Source: Nitrososphaerota archaeon (GTDB lineage Archaea; Thermoproteota; Nitrososphaeria; Nitrososphaerales; Gagatemarchaeaceae). From it: 15,220 nucleotides of DNA. Below, piece after piece: positions 1 to 7,161 of this stretch. Both the position numbers and the translations under genes were made by a program. The stretch spans positions 15,631 to 30,850 of the forward strand of contig PLCG01000104.1 of assembly GCA_003135575.1 (NCBI GenBank). Direction: 5' to 3'. Numbering within the stretch: the first letter of the stretch is position 1; every line of letters begins with the position of its first letter. The notes beneath the pieces are model-generated. The model was given only the letters and a program-made list of their open reading frames with translations. It was not told the DNA's origin and searched no databases.

Positions 1-65
1 GTTGACAGAACAAGATTGAAGTCAGGGCAAAAGCTATCTCCTTGCAGGCTCTCGTTATCTGATGG

Positions 66-332
66 ATGAAGAGAATCCTTCGAGTCGGAATGGTCATAGG
101 GATTATCGGAGTCATGTTCTTCTTCGTCCCTTGGGTTCAGACCGTGAATTTGAGTTGGGGCAGAGGACAGACAGTCGGCTGGGTGTCCCCGTCGTTCGCT
201 GTTCTCCAGTGCGGGGTCGCCACAGGCGGATATGCAGTTGAGGTGCCCAACGGTGCCACAGTCAATGGCGTGGAGCCGCTCTGGGCAAAGTTCTCGGGCT
301 GGAACTGCGAATTTCCTCACCTGATGGCCTGA
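66..332 (+). CDS. Small membrane-anchored protein, unknown function
   Basis: An 88-residue protein with a basic N-terminus (KRILR), one hydrophobic helix at about residues 6-25, then an ectodomain of about 60 residues that holds two cysteines (in LQCGVA and WNCEF). A type II signal anchor with the C-terminus outside the cell is the likely topology. The segment after the helix (FFFVPWVQT) resembles FFAPAIQTLP in the minus-strand protein at 1523-1963, so the two may be distant relatives. The ATG is the first in frame; no clear Shine-Dalgarno is visible. Function not recognised. Confidence 0.6.
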   Translation: MKRILRVGMVIGIIGVMFFFVPWVQTVNLSWGRGQTVGWVSPSFAVLQCGVATGGYAVEVPNGATVNGVEPLWAKFSGWNCEFPHLMA

Positions 333-408
333 CCCGACGGTTACCAGCCTCTTCCCTGACCCGCTAGGTTACCAGAACCGGAGAACAAGTGGATAACCAT
401 AATACAGA

Positions 409-1008
409 ATGCCACGAAAAGCATGCCAAATGAAGATACCGAACCGTGAAAGAAAACCAAGGAGGAGAATGCTTCTGGACTTCGCTCTCCTTGAGGTCGT
501 CGTGGTCGTAGTTACCCTCACCCTCATCCAAGCTACTGGGTTAGGGGCATATGCGGGGTTCTTCGCCGGTGTCATTGCTGCCTCAGCGGCTGCTCTTGGA
601 AGCGTGGTATTTCGAAGCGGCATTGAAAAGCCAACGTCAGCTCTATTGGTGATTGTAGTCATTCTCGCGGCTGGACTGGCCGTCGCGGCAGGTCAAGCCC
701 TATCCTTGGGCAATCAGGTCTCGACCCTCAAAGAGTCCGGACGCTCCTACTGCGCGATGGTCAATAGAGGCATCGCGGAGATATACGCCTTGTTCTCGAA
801 CACGACTCAGACTCTCCATCAGCAGATTGCGAATGACACTTCGATGATTTCGATGCTCAACGCCAGCAAGCCCGCCGGTTACGAAGGGATGGTCGCCACG
901 CTCGACAGTCAGATTTCTCAAGACCGAGCGCTGGAAGCGAGTTTCCCTCCCGAAACCACCCATCTCGACACCCTCGTCGGTGGCTTTTGCGCATTGGTCA
1001 ACCAATAA
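409..1008 (+). CDS. Three-TM membrane protein with Cys-paired ectodomain, unknown function
   Basis: A 199-residue protein. Residues 1-21 are strongly basic, followed by three hydrophobic stretches at about 22-43, 46-68 and 76-97, then a polar C-terminal domain of about 100 residues. That domain has only two cysteines, C115 and C195, which could form a disulfide bracketing a helical region (LHQQIANDTS, SMLNASKPAG). The positive-inside rule puts the basic N-terminus in the cytoplasm and the C-terminal domain outside. A second ATG at 430 is an alternative start that would shorten the basic tail by 7 residues. The family is not recognised. Confidence 0.7.
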   Translation: MPRKACQMKIPNRERKPRRRMLLDFALLEVVVVVVTLTLIQATGLGAYAGFFAGVIAASAAALGSVVFRSGIEKPTSALLVIVVILAAGLAVAAGQALSLGNQVSTLKESGRSYCAMVNRGIAEIYALFSNTTQTLHQQIANDTSMISMLNASKPAGYEGMVATLDSQISQDRALEASFPPETTHLDTLVGGFCALVNQ

Positions 1009-1136
1009 CCGCATAGATGGCGGCTCACGACCCGGGCAGTTACCACCCTCACACCGAACCCGCAAAGTTACCAGAACCCGTGAGTCGTTCCAAAACCTAT
1101 TATCAGACCAGCCCGGGAGCACGCACGCTAGATCCG

Positions 1137-1478
1137 ATGAGCTCTCTGACCAAGCTCAAGCTGATGCTGGCGATGATGGCGAGCAAAGTCCAGCCAAGAA
1201 AGAGACGCGTCGACTTCGGGGCGCCGAGCCCTCACAGCCAACGATGGGACGAGAGGGAGAGGACAGAATCGGCCCGGGCGCAGCAGATCGGGTACTCCGG
1301 TCGAGCCTTCAACATGAGGGTCTTGGCGCTCATCGGCGTGATGTTCGCTGTCTCCCTGTTGGCCGACCTCTTTCTATCCCGTATCATGGGCACCGCCGTG
1401 GGCTTGGTTCTCTTGGGCGGGGCGCTCGCGTACATGCTCTATGTCCGACAAAAACGCTCCTCATATCGGATGATGTAG
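1137..1478 (+). CDS. Small two-TM membrane protein, unknown function
   Basis: From the ATG at 1137 this is a 113-residue protein: a polar, basic N-terminal half (RKRRVDFGAPSP, RWDERERTESARAQQ), then two hydrophobic helices at about 59-81 and 84-101, and a short basic tail. The frame is open from an earlier ATG at 1017, but those 40 residues are low in hydrophobics and look non-coding, so the later start is preferred. A longer overlapping frame at 980-1807 is Arg-rich and has no structure. Function unknown; both termini are probably cytoplasmic. Confidence 0.6.
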   Translation: MSSLTKLKLMLAMMASKVQPRKRRVDFGAPSPHSQRWDERERTESARAQQIGYSGRAFNMRVLALIGVMFAVSLLADLFLSRIMGTAVGLVLLGGALAYMLYVRQKRSSYRMM

Positions 1479-1522
1479 GCCCTCTCCACGCCGGGATTCT
1501 ATCCTCTTGGAGAATAGAACGC

Positions 1523-1963
1523 CTAGACATTAGGAGGGCAGTTCGCGGAGAACTGGAAGAAGAACTCCGTTGCAGGAGGCGGCGAATACGAAATGTCCGA
1601 CCCCATACACCACAGATACTCCGTGACCGACTCGATCTGTGTGACACTGGAGCATCCATGAAAGTTGCAAACGGACCCGCTACTCTGGCCGCTCGGAAGC
1701 GTTTGGATGGCCGGCGCGAAGAACAGCACTACGACTCCGATCAACATGATCGCCGCGAGTCTTTTCTCCCCCACAACAAGCTTCGTACTCTTTGTGATAT
1801 AGTCTAAACTCAGCGTGAGTCCGCTCAGTGCGAGTAGAAGGAGAAAAGTAGCTCCGGCGAACCAATAGAGCGACATGGACGAGGCTATGTCCAAGACAAG
1901 CACGGCTAGTGCTGTCACGAATAGCACTAGGCCGGCCTTCTGAGGTCTACGCAACAACCCCAT
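1523..1963 (-). CDS. Three-TM membrane protein with Cys-rich C-terminal ectodomain
   Basis: A 146-residue protein with hydrophobic helices at about residues 11-30, 32-52 and 70-88, then a roughly 55-residue polar tail with four cysteines (C99, C104, C119, C142; first pair CNFHGC). The tail is probably outside the cell and stabilised by disulfides. It converges with the plus-strand gene ending at 1478, with 44 bases between them. The helix-tail junction FFAPAIQTLP resembles FFFVPWVQT in the protein at 66-332. No family is recognised. Confidence 0.7.
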   Translation of the reverse strand: MGLLRRPQKAGLVLFVTALAVLVLDIASSMSLYWFAGATFLLLLALSGLTLSLDYITKSTKLVVGEKRLAAIMLIGVVVLFFAPAIQTLPSGQSSGSVCNFHGCSSVTQIESVTEYLWCMGSDISYSPPPATEFFFQFSANCPPNV

Positions 1964-2237
1964 CCGCAGCTGATGGTTTCAGTTAAACCTGATTCTGAAT
2001 GGACGTCCAAAGCTTCACCTGTGCCTTGTCGAGCTGACGGCGCTCGTCAACTCTGTAGGATTGTCCGTTTGGTGCAAGTTCTTTTCGAACTTATCATCCG
2101 CCTCTAGGCATTTCGTGGACATAACATCAGGCGTGCTCTTCTTGCAGCTCGCATCAGCCGCTATCCTGCCCTCTGCGAGGAGTGTCTTTGGGAATCAAAA
2201 TAGCATCGTCGCTCGAAAGATCTTCACGAGATGGCGA

Positions 2238-2625
2238 GTGGGGATAGTTGGCGCGGCCCTTGGAATCGCTCTTGTTCTCCCCGGCTGGTTTCTCGTCTTT
2301 CCGGTTGGATGCAACCTCGCGACATCATGTCCTGCAAGCCCCGCAGGGTCTTGGTCCACAGATTGGCCAAACGTTCTGACGCTCATCCTTGGGGCCCGAC
2401 GTAATTTCCGGAGGTTTGGGTGTCGCACTCGTCCTGCTAGGCCTGGTCCTTGCATTCCTCACGTGGCCAGCGCACAATCGAGTCCAGGCGCAGCCGCACC
2501 TAGGGGCCGGAGATCGTCGCAATGCCGGCGAAGTGCACAGGGCTGCAACCCAGCAAAGTTTGGACTCCATTGGGGCCTTGCTCCGCAGTGACGCCCCCGC
2601 TACTGCTGGGCACTTCTCTTCCTGA
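2238..2625 (+). pseudogene. Frameshifted two-TM Cys-loop membrane protein
   Basis: In frame from a GTG at 2238 (or a TTG at 2061) the sequence encodes a TM helix (VGIVGAALGIALVLPGWFLV), a loop with two cysteines (GCNLATSC), and SWSTDWPNVLTLILG. Homologous-looking coding then continues in the +1 frame from about 2392 as PDVISGGLGVALVLLGLVLAFL, the expected second TM helix. The switch point is the run TTGGGGCCC at 2389-2397. One extra base there would explain the break. Beyond about 2480 the second frame runs antisense into the 3' end of the minus-strand gene, so its natural stop is probably lost. The layout matches the neighbours at 3139, 4336 and 4612. Confidence 0.55.
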
Positions 2626-3135
2626 GAGGGAACCTGAGGGCAAACTCAGCACTACGAGGGTAATCCCCTCTCCGCAAATCTGAGACTTCGCCTGATAGCT
2701 CTTCCCGGAGTATGTCATGTTGAGCCAGAAGGCGTTTCCGGCGAGCTCGGAGGACGGAACCGAGACGAAGCCGGTACCGTTGGTGACATAATCCCATTTC
2801 CCAAGGATTGATGCGGTCTCCCTTGGCGGCGGGCAGACGGGCACGCCGGACGACCCGGGAGCGCCTTTGCATGAGCCCATGAAAGGGCAGCCGCTCACGA
2901 GCTCGCCGGTCACGGCCAGGCCCGGCATCGGCTTGCCTGTGTCAGAAACGACCTGAAGATAATAGCCTTCGCCGGGGGAGAAAGAGCAACTGTACGACTG
3001 CGCCGCGGACTGCCCCCCGTCTGCGCTCAGAATGTAGTATGCGCTGATGCTGGCCACCAGGACTACGATGACGACGCCTGCCACCAAATAGCGGCGCCTG
3101 TTGACTGGCCCACCATTCTCGTTGGACGGTTCCAT
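2500..3135 (-). CDS. Membrane-anchored secreted protein with Ig-like/carboxypeptidase-regulatory-like fold (predicted)
   Basis: A 211-residue protein: polar N-terminus, basic NRRR, a TM anchor at about 16-36, then a secreted domain with six cysteines (C50, C83, C89, C101, C154, C197). The stretch YYLQVVSDTGKPMPGLAVTG reads like the first strands of a carboxypeptidase-regulatory-like (Ig-type) beta-sandwich, and TNGTGFVSVP fits its later turn; this fold is inferred by eye only. Sequons NGT and NMT fit an S-layer-associated glycoprotein. It starts 3 bases after the stop of the upstream minus-strand gene (3139-3471), so the two are probably one transcript. Its 3' end overlaps the degenerate plus-strand gene by antisense. 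Confidence 0.75.
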   Translation of the reverse strand: MEPSNENGGPVNRRRYLVAGVVIVVLVASISAYYILSADGGQSAAQSYSCSFSPGEGYYLQVVSDTGKPMPGLAVTGELVSGCPFMGSCKGAPGSSGVPVCPPPRETASILGKWDYVTNGTGFVSVPSSELAGNAFWLNMTYSGKSYQAKSQICGEGITLVVLSLPSGSLSGREVPSSSGGVTAEQGPNGVQTLLGCSPVHFAGIATISGP

Positions 3136-3138
3136 ACT

Positions 3139-3471
3139 TTATCGCCTGTCTGCCTTACGCAGCAACATATCGGTTCTGTCCCATTGGCGGGTGATTTCTC
3201 CTCCCGCTTCACTGCTGATGATGAACCGCCCAACAAGAATCAAGCCAGCACCAATGACCGCCAGCAAGACGCCCGAAAAAAGAATCGGGAATCCCGACCA
3301 AAGATAGACTGGCAATTGCAAAAAGGCCTCACAGCCTCCAACAGGGACGGCGCCCGTTAGATGCTCACAATCATAGACGGAAGTGTAGATATCCCAGCCG
3401 AAAAATACGACGAAGAGCAAGCCCGCCACAAGCAATAACGCCCCTGAGACAATCAGAAGCCGGTGTTTCAA
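3139..3471 (-). CDS. Two-TM Cys-loop membrane protein
   Basis: A 110-residue protein from a TTG start. TM1 is at about residues 5-25, an outside loop carries C35 and C47 (DCEHLTGAVPVGGCEAF), TM2 is at about 60-83, and the cytoplasmic tail is charged (RQWDRTDMLLRKADRR). An AGAGGAG stretch lies directly before the TTG, closer than a normal Shine-Dalgarno, so the exact start is uncertain. It is the first gene of a two-gene minus-strand operon with the secreted protein at 2500-3135. One of about six proteins in the window with this TM-Cys loop-TM plan. Function unknown. Confidence 0.7.
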   Translation of the reverse strand: MKHRLLIVSGALLLVAGLLFVVFFGWDIYTSVYDCEHLTGAVPVGGCEAFLQLPVYLWSGFPILFSGVLLAVIGAGLILVGRFIISSEAGGEITRQWDRTDMLLRKADRR

Positions 3472-3573
3472 TCTCCTCTGGCAAATGTGTAGTTCCGACG
3501 TTTATCCCTTGCCGCTGACATGTCGCTGGCAGAGGATGCATAGCGCTTTACGGAGTAGAACTGTCATTCGGAC

Positions 3574-3592
3574 AAAACTACTTATGTTCCCG
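3574..3592 (+). promoter_or_regulatory. Probable archaeal promoter (BRE/TATA-like) for the 3626 gene
   Basis: An A-rich stretch (ACAAAAC) followed by TACTTATG sits about 40 bases before the ATG at 3626. This spacing would place transcription start about 20 bases before the gene. Judged by eye; archaeal TATA boxes are loose. Confidence 0.3.
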
Positions 3593-3625
3593 AGGGTACT
3601 TTTTGCACCAAAGGCGGTCTGAAAT

Positions 3626-4312
3626 ATGCGCGGCAAGATTGCGGCATACCTGGTATCGGTGGTCCTAATTACCGCGATTCTCTCTGCATACGCTGGAATG
3701 AGTCTGACCCCTCCTCGAACGTCGGTGCAGACTATCACTACCTTAGAGCCTCCTACGATTCAACAGATCACGAACACAGTGAACCAAAGCGTGACCGTGA
3801 CGTTTGAACACCCACCTGGTACGGTAGTAATCACCAGCCAAGGCCCGGGCGTCACCAGCACGACGACCCTATCAGGCACTCCTAGCACGACCACTGTGAC
3901 CCAGTACTATTGCGGGGCGGGAACCACAGTCATGAAAGTAAACGGCTCGAGCTACTGCGCTGTTGATGTCTCGAGCGACACGGTGGTCGGCAATCCGGGC
4001 TTCAGCTACTTCGTCAATGGTTCGGTCACCTTCATGGGAGTGCGCTTCCAGACCTACTGTCCGCCAAACTACTCCGGCTGTCCCGTTCCTCCGAATTACA
4101 CGACCACCACGCAGACGCTCACGACCGTGTCAATTGGGGATATGCGGTTCAACATGACTTTTCCAGACGGAAAGGTCGAAGTCGCAGGCAACGTCATCGG
4201 CGATTCATCCAGCGTACTGATGCTGTCAAGGCACGTCAATCCGATGGCCGGGATGCTGATCCAGGCCAAGCCTTATGGTTACAGCGTCTTCCTGTTGGTT
4301 CGATATGCTTAG
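3626..4312 (+). CDS. Thr-rich secreted or surface-anchored glycoprotein, unknown function
   Basis: A 228-residue protein with a classic N-terminal signal or anchor (MRGKIAAYLVSVVLITAILS), then a Thr/Ser/Pro-rich stalk (about residues 27-92) and a globular part with four cysteines (C96, C111, C145, C152). Six N-glycosylation sequons (NQS, NGS twice, NYS, NYT, NMT) fit an archaeal cell-surface glycoprotein. It ends 23 bases before the 4336 gene, so it probably leads a plus-strand cluster of three or four small membrane proteins. No enzyme motif is visible and the family is not recognised. Confidence 0.75.
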   Translation: MRGKIAAYLVSVVLITAILSAYAGMSLTPPRTSVQTITTLEPPTIQQITNTVNQSVTVTFEHPPGTVVITSQGPGVTSTTTLSGTPSTTTVTQYYCGAGTTVMKVNGSSYCAVDVSSDTVVGNPGFSYFVNGSVTFMGVRFQTYCPPNYSGCPVPPNYTTTTQTLTTVSIGDMRFNMTFPDGKVEVAGNVIGDSSSVLMLSRHVNPMAGMLIQAKPYGYSVFLLVRYA

Positions 4313-4335
4313 CTTGTCCTAGAGGTGAAGAGCTA

Positions 4336-4587
4336 ATGGATCGATTTCAGTTCACGCGCATCAGCCCAGCCTTGGCAATTATCGGCGTAGTGCTGGTCAT
4401 TGTCGGGATTGCCATTGTTTCCCAGGACGTAGGTTCATGCCCGATGAATGCTCCTGATTGCTTTCACACTTTTGCGGGGACCAACAGTCCGATAACACCG
4501 ATTGGAGATGCGGTCGGAGTCATCGGCGCCTTGTTTGTGGTTTCAAGCTTTGTCGTTGCGCTGACGCATCGAAGTCAGCCCAAGTAA
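4336..4587 (+). CDS. Two-TM Cys-loop membrane protein
   Basis: An 83-residue protein. TM1 is at about residues 11-29, the loop carries C35 and C42 (SCPMNAPDCF), TM2 is at about 56-77, and a short basic tail follows. The ATG is set by a good Shine-Dalgarno, AGAGGTGA, about 6 bases upstream. It follows the surface glycoprotein gene by 23 bases, and the next Cys-loop gene starts 24 bases after it, which suggests co-transcription. Function unknown. Confidence 0.7.
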   Translation: MDRFQFTRISPALAIIGVVLVIVGIAIVSQDVGSCPMNAPDCFHTFAGTNSPITPIGDAVGVIGALFVVSSFVVALTHRSQPK

Positions 4588-4611
4588 TGGCAACACCAGT
4601 CTCTCTGTAAG

Positions 4612-4890
4612 TTGAACATGAGAACCGTTGTGTTCGCGGCCAGCTTCGTCTTCGGGCTCGGCATCACAATCTACGCGCTATTCGTCTGGAACAACTTCCC
4701 CGCAGACCTCTGCCTGGGTGCCCCTCCGCTTCCTTACTCCGCGGGCTGCATCAGCCTGATGCGGCCAGAGTACATGCTCGTCAACATTCTCTTGGGAGCC
4801 ATTCTAACCGTGGCCTCTCTTGGCGGATTACTTTGGACCGCCATCATCTCTCCAAGAAGACGCAAGATCACGCTCACCAACCCAAAGTAG
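4612..4890 (+). CDS. Two-TM Cys-loop membrane protein
   Basis: A 92-residue protein from TTG at 4612, or 90 from the ATG at 4618, which is the more conventional start. TM1 is at about residues 5-25, the loop has C34 and C46 (LCLGAPPLPYSAGC), TM2 is at about 55-78, and the tail is basic (SPRRRKITLTNPK). No clear Shine-Dalgarno is seen. It lies directly after another protein of the same plan (4336-4587) with little sequence identity, so the two are either diverged paralogues or share only a topology. Confidence 0.65.
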   Translation: MNMRTVVFAASFVFGLGITIYALFVWNNFPADLCLGAPPLPYSAGCISLMRPEYMLVNILLGAILTVASLGGLLWTAIISPRRRKITLTNPK

Positions 4891-4975
4891 CCGTCACCAG
4901 AAGATGCAACGGCATCAGAAGCGCCATCGCGGAAGGCTCTTAAGCCGTGATGACTGCAATTCCCAACGGAGTCAC

Positions 4976-5140
4976 TTGAAGGTCAGCCTTCAGTTTTCAA
5001 CGGACGTCAATTCTCTTGTGAACCTAATCTGGTTGGTCGTGGTCATACTCGGTCTCTACTGGCTCTTCCGCACTCTACGAAGAATCGATAGAACTCTGCA
5101 AGAGGTCAAGAAGGCCGTCACCCGCAGCGCGACACCTTGA
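4976..5140 (+). CDS. Small single-TM protein with charged cytoplasmic tail
   Basis: From a TTG at 4976 this is a 54-residue protein: about 15 polar residues, a TM helix (NLIWLVVVILGLYWLF) and an amphipathic basic tail (RTLRRIDRTLQEVKKAVTR) that could form a short coiled coil. The frame is open back to 4820, but that part overlaps the preceding gene and is rich in Arg, Gln and Ser, so it is judged non-coding. The start is uncertain: no ATG lies in frame near the TM segment. Function unknown. Confidence 0.5.
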   Translation: MKVSLQFSTDVNSLVNLIWLVVVILGLYWLFRTLRRIDRTLQEVKKAVTRSATP

Positions 5141-5212
5141 CGAACCACCCGAGGATGCAACAGAACCGTGCCTGGCGCACGGGCCATAAAATGGACCAAA
5201 AAAAGGGGAGAG

Positions 5213-5239
5213 GCGGATATGAATAATATCCGCATTCAT
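5213..5239. repeat. Overlapping perfect inverted repeats next to the IS end
   Basis: GCGGATAT (5213-5220) and ATATCCGC (5226-5233) form a perfect 8-bp stem with a 5-base loop. A second, mutually exclusive dyad overlaps it: ATGAAT (5219-5224) with ATTCAT (5234-5239). The site sits immediately outside the left inverted repeat of the IS110-family element. It may be the insertion target or part of the element's end. GCGGATATG recurs at 5467-5475, inside the element. Confidence 0.6.
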
Positions 5240-5265
5240 GTGAGAGCTCAGGATGGCTCTTCGCC
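5239..5265 (+). repeat. Left inverted repeat of the IS1111-type element
   Basis: TGTGAGAGCTC, one base, then GGATGGCTCTTCGCC. It matches the reverse complement of 6700-6731 except for a 1-versus-6-base spacer. It lies at the transposase 3' end. Confidence 0.85.
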
Positions 5266-5513
5266 TTCCCGGTGCTGCGAGGAGGGGTGATGACGGTTGG
5301 ATATTAGCCTAGCGACTCGACTGGGGTAGCAGCTCGCCACGCTCCGCTTTTCCCGCATGCATTCGATAAGCGCTCCACGCACTGGTGGGCGTATTCTGAC
5401 GATTCAACGGAAGCGGAGCATGCCACACTCAACGGCAAAGCTCTCGGAGCAAGAGCCCCGTGCTCAGCGGATATGCAGTGGTCAGGCGCGCTGCCCTATC
5501 CCAACTGTCTCCA
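5266..5513 (-). ncRNA. Candidate guide RNA (seekRNA/bridge RNA) region of the IS
   Basis: These 248 bases between the transposase stop and the inverted repeat hold no plausible gene. IS1111-group elements are known to encode their target-choosing RNA in this position. Structure is visible: GCTCCGCTT (5341-5349) pairs perfectly with AAGCGGAGC (5411-5419), enclosing a smaller CCAC/GTGG hairpin at about 5375-5390. GCGGATATG (5467-5475) is repeated just outside the element (5213-5221), as expected if a loop of the RNA matches flanking target DNA. The boundaries of any transcript are not known. Confidence 0.45.
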
Positions 5514-6659
5514 CTAGGCTACGCCGCCACCTCCTCCCTTTTCGAGGTCCTCGAGCTTCTTGTTCGTGAGCGCCTCGTTCTCCCACCTCCAGTGCTCCCT
5601 CGTCTTCAGGACGTGGTAGATCATTCGGAGCAGCTTCTTCATAGTAAGGATGTGGGCTCGTTTCCCGCTTCTCGTCCTCTCCTTCTGGTGGGCGTAGTAG
5701 TGGTGCAGGTGGGGATTCCAATGCATGACCGTATCGGTCATGATTCCGAGCGTCCACCTGGCTATCGACGGACCGTCCTTGGACATCCTCCCTCGCCTCT
5801 TCACGTTCGCGCTGTCGCCGCTCTCGGGTATGATTCCGAAGAAGCTCGCTAGGTGGTCGATGGTCGGGAAGCGATTGACGTCCCTGACGTACGATGAGAG
5901 CAGCGAGGCGAGGTAGTAATCGACGCCAGGAATCGTCATGAGGAGTCTCACATCGTCATTGTCCATGACCAGAGCCATGATTCTCTCCTCGAGTGGAGTG
6001 CATCGTTCCTCGTAGAACGTGAGCTTCTCCATCATGATCTTCAGGACGAGGTCCCTGTCGTCGCCGAACCTGACCGCTCGAATGGCTTCCCTCCTCACGC
6101 CACTGAAGTTGCTGTCCGTCTTCGGGAGCGTGGGGTAGACGTCTTCCCTCTTGAGATAGCTGGTTATCGAGTTCTTTGTTCGGGTGATCTCCACGCCCAA
6201 CTTTACCCGCTGGATGAGGAGGTCTCTGAGAATCTGCTCTTCCCTCGTCAGGAGGTGCGACTCGGGGAGCATGTCCATGAAGAGGAGTCTCGCAATCTTC
6301 TCGGAGTCTGCCCGGTCGTTCTTCTTCTTTGACCTTACGATGAGAGCGAGCTCCTTCGGGTGAGCGACCGTGATGTTCTGGTATCCCATCGTCCTCAGCC
6401 TCCTGTTGACGGAATAGGCCATCATGCTCGCCTCGTACCCGATCCTCGCCTCCTTCGGTATCCTGCTGGAGAAGAGGGTATAGCCCTCGTCGTCCATGGA
6501 GAAGTTGAACCTCTCCGATATCTCACCAAGGGAAGAGTACATCGTAGCGACGCTGAACTCTTCTCCCAGATCCAGTCCTACGGCAGGTGTCCTCAACATG
6601 CTCAATCGCGTCTCTTGAGCCCTCTTCCCGTTTTTCTCTTTCTTCATCGTTCTCTTCAC
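5514..6659 (-). CDS. IS110-family transposase (DEDD recombinase)
   Basis: A 381-residue recombinase that would insert and excise the element under RNA guidance. The N-terminal RuvC-like DEDD domain has D30 (VGLDLGEE), E76 (GYEASM), and D115 and D118 in the hallmark KKKNDRADSEKIARLL. The C-terminal Transposase_20 region runs from about 240 to 355: IPGVDYYLASLL, FFGIIPESGDSANVKRRG, GRMSKDGPSIARW. The serine nucleophile is probably S280 or S283. Length is within the usual 300-400 residues and no frameshift is seen, so the protein looks intact. The C-terminus ends in a Gly run. The first ATG is at 6659; the in-frame ATGs soon after (residues 5 and 21) could also serve. Confidence 0.93.
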   Translation of the reverse strand: MKRTMKKEKNGKRAQETRLSMLRTPAVGLDLGEEFSVATMYSSLGEISERFNFSMDDEGYTLFSSRIPKEARIGYEASMMAYSVNRRLRTMGYQNITVAHPKELALIVRSKKKNDRADSEKIARLLFMDMLPESHLLTREEQILRDLLIQRVKLGVEITRTKNSITSYLKREDVYPTLPKTDSNFSGVRREAIRAVRFGDDRDLVLKIMMEKLTFYEERCTPLEERIMALVMDNDDVRLLMTIPGVDYYLASLLSSYVRDVNRFPTIDHLASFFGIIPESGDSANVKRRGRMSKDGPSIARWTLGIMTDTVMHWNPHLHHYYAHQKERTRSGKRAHILTMKKLLRMIYHVLKTREHWRWENEALTNKKLEDLEKGGGGGVA

Positions 6660-6670
6660 CCAATGCAGTA

Positions 6671-6698
6671 GCGACTCCCATGCCTGACTGGGAGTCGC
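6671..6698 (-). promoter_or_regulatory. Perfect 10-bp stem-loop in the transposase leader
   Basis: GCGACTCCCA (6671-6680) and TGGGAGTCGC (6689-6698) form a perfect hairpin with an 8-base loop, between the right inverted repeat and the transposase start. It could insulate the transposase from outside transcription, mask its ribosome-binding site, or form part of the element's end structure. Confidence 0.6.
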
Positions 6699-6699
6699 G

Positions 6700-6731
6700 G
6701 GCGAAGAGCCATCCGAAAGAGAGCTCTCACA
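6700..6731 (-). repeat. Right inverted repeat of the IS1111-type element
   Basis: Read on the minus strand: TGTGAGAGCTC, six bases (TCTTTC), then GGATGGCTCTTCGCC. It is the partner of 5239-5265 and lies at the transposase 5' side, 15 bases from the stop codon of the vapC remnant. Confidence 0.85.
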
Positions 6732-6746
6732 ATTCAGTCAACGGCG

Positions 6747-7161
6747 TCAGAAGACCGGCTCGATGCCGAGCTTCGCGAACTTCCTGTCGGTGGTTATGGC
6801 CGAGTCAGCGCCGAACTCAAGGCCCGTCGCCGCGATGAGGGTGTCGAAGTAGGAGCCTCTCCAGGTGGCTGTCTTGGACAGCTCTGCAGCCCGTCGGAGG
6901 ACGCCGGGAGTCAGCGGCAGTACTTTGCCCGGGGAATCAGCCCGGCCACCGTCGAGTGGATACCGGCCCTCGACTCGCTGCCCTCGACTCGCTGCCCTCG
7001 CCATGCAACTTCAGCTCCAGGTCGAATTCCATGAGAGTGACCGAGGGCATCAGGATGTCCTGACTGAGGCCGATTTCTATGACGTGCTCGTTCGCCTTCT
7101 TGAAGTGTGGGTCGTTCCTGTCCCTGAAAGCGATCAGGACGACGGTGTCAATGATTCGCAT
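6747..7161 (-). pseudogene. Broken VapC-like PIN-domain toxin
   Basis: The N-terminal half (MRIIDTVVLIAFRDRNDPHF to LMEFDLELKLHGEG) and C-terminal half (LPLTPGVLRRAAELSK, SYFDTLIAATGL, AITTDRKFAKLGIEPVF) of one PIN-domain RNase lie in different frames. The acidic PIN residues are all present (D5 in IIDT, E in MEFD, D in YFDT, D in TTDR). Two lesions explain the break: a 14-bp tandem duplication at 6967-6994, and a missing base near 6921-6927. Removing one copy and adding one base gives a continuous protein of about 132 residues through SRAGIHSTVAGLIPRAKVLP. The start overlaps the upstream antitoxin by 14 bases, as in vapBC operons. The toxin should be inactive. Confidence 0.8.
6967..7000. repeat. 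14-bp tandem duplication inside the PIN toxin gene
   Basis: CCCTCGACTCGCTG occurs at 6967-6980 and again at 6981-6994, followed by a partial third copy (CCCTCG, 6995-7000). The 6-base repeat ends suggest slippage or microhomology-mediated duplication. As 14 is not a multiple of three, it shifts the toxin frame. Confidence 0.9.

Larger units (their letters stand above)
5239..6731 (-). mobile_element. IS110-family insertion sequence, IS1111-type
   Basis: The element is bounded by an inverted repeat: the left copy at 5239-5265, and the right copy at 6700-6731 read as reverse complement. Both begin TGTGAGAGCTC and end GGATGGCTCTTCGCC (26 identical positions); the right copy has 5 extra bases between the blocks. 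Inside are one DEDD transposase on the minus strand and a 248-base non-coding stretch after it. Subterminal inverted repeats and a long 3' non-coding end are features of the IS1111 subgroup; classical IS110 elements lack inverted repeats and have the non-coding end upstream. True tips may lie a few bases outside the repeats. It inserted between the 4976 gene and the vapC remnant, breaking neither. Confidence 0.85.

Noticed and set aside
980..1807. Long plus-strand open frame of 275 codons
   Set aside because: Arg-rich composition with no hydrophobic or domain structure; it overlaps better coding frames on both strands (1137-1478 plus and 1523-1963 minus).
3502..3738. Minus-strand open frame of 78 codons
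   Set aside because: Antisense to the start of the surface glycoprotein gene at 3626 and lacking any protein-like features.
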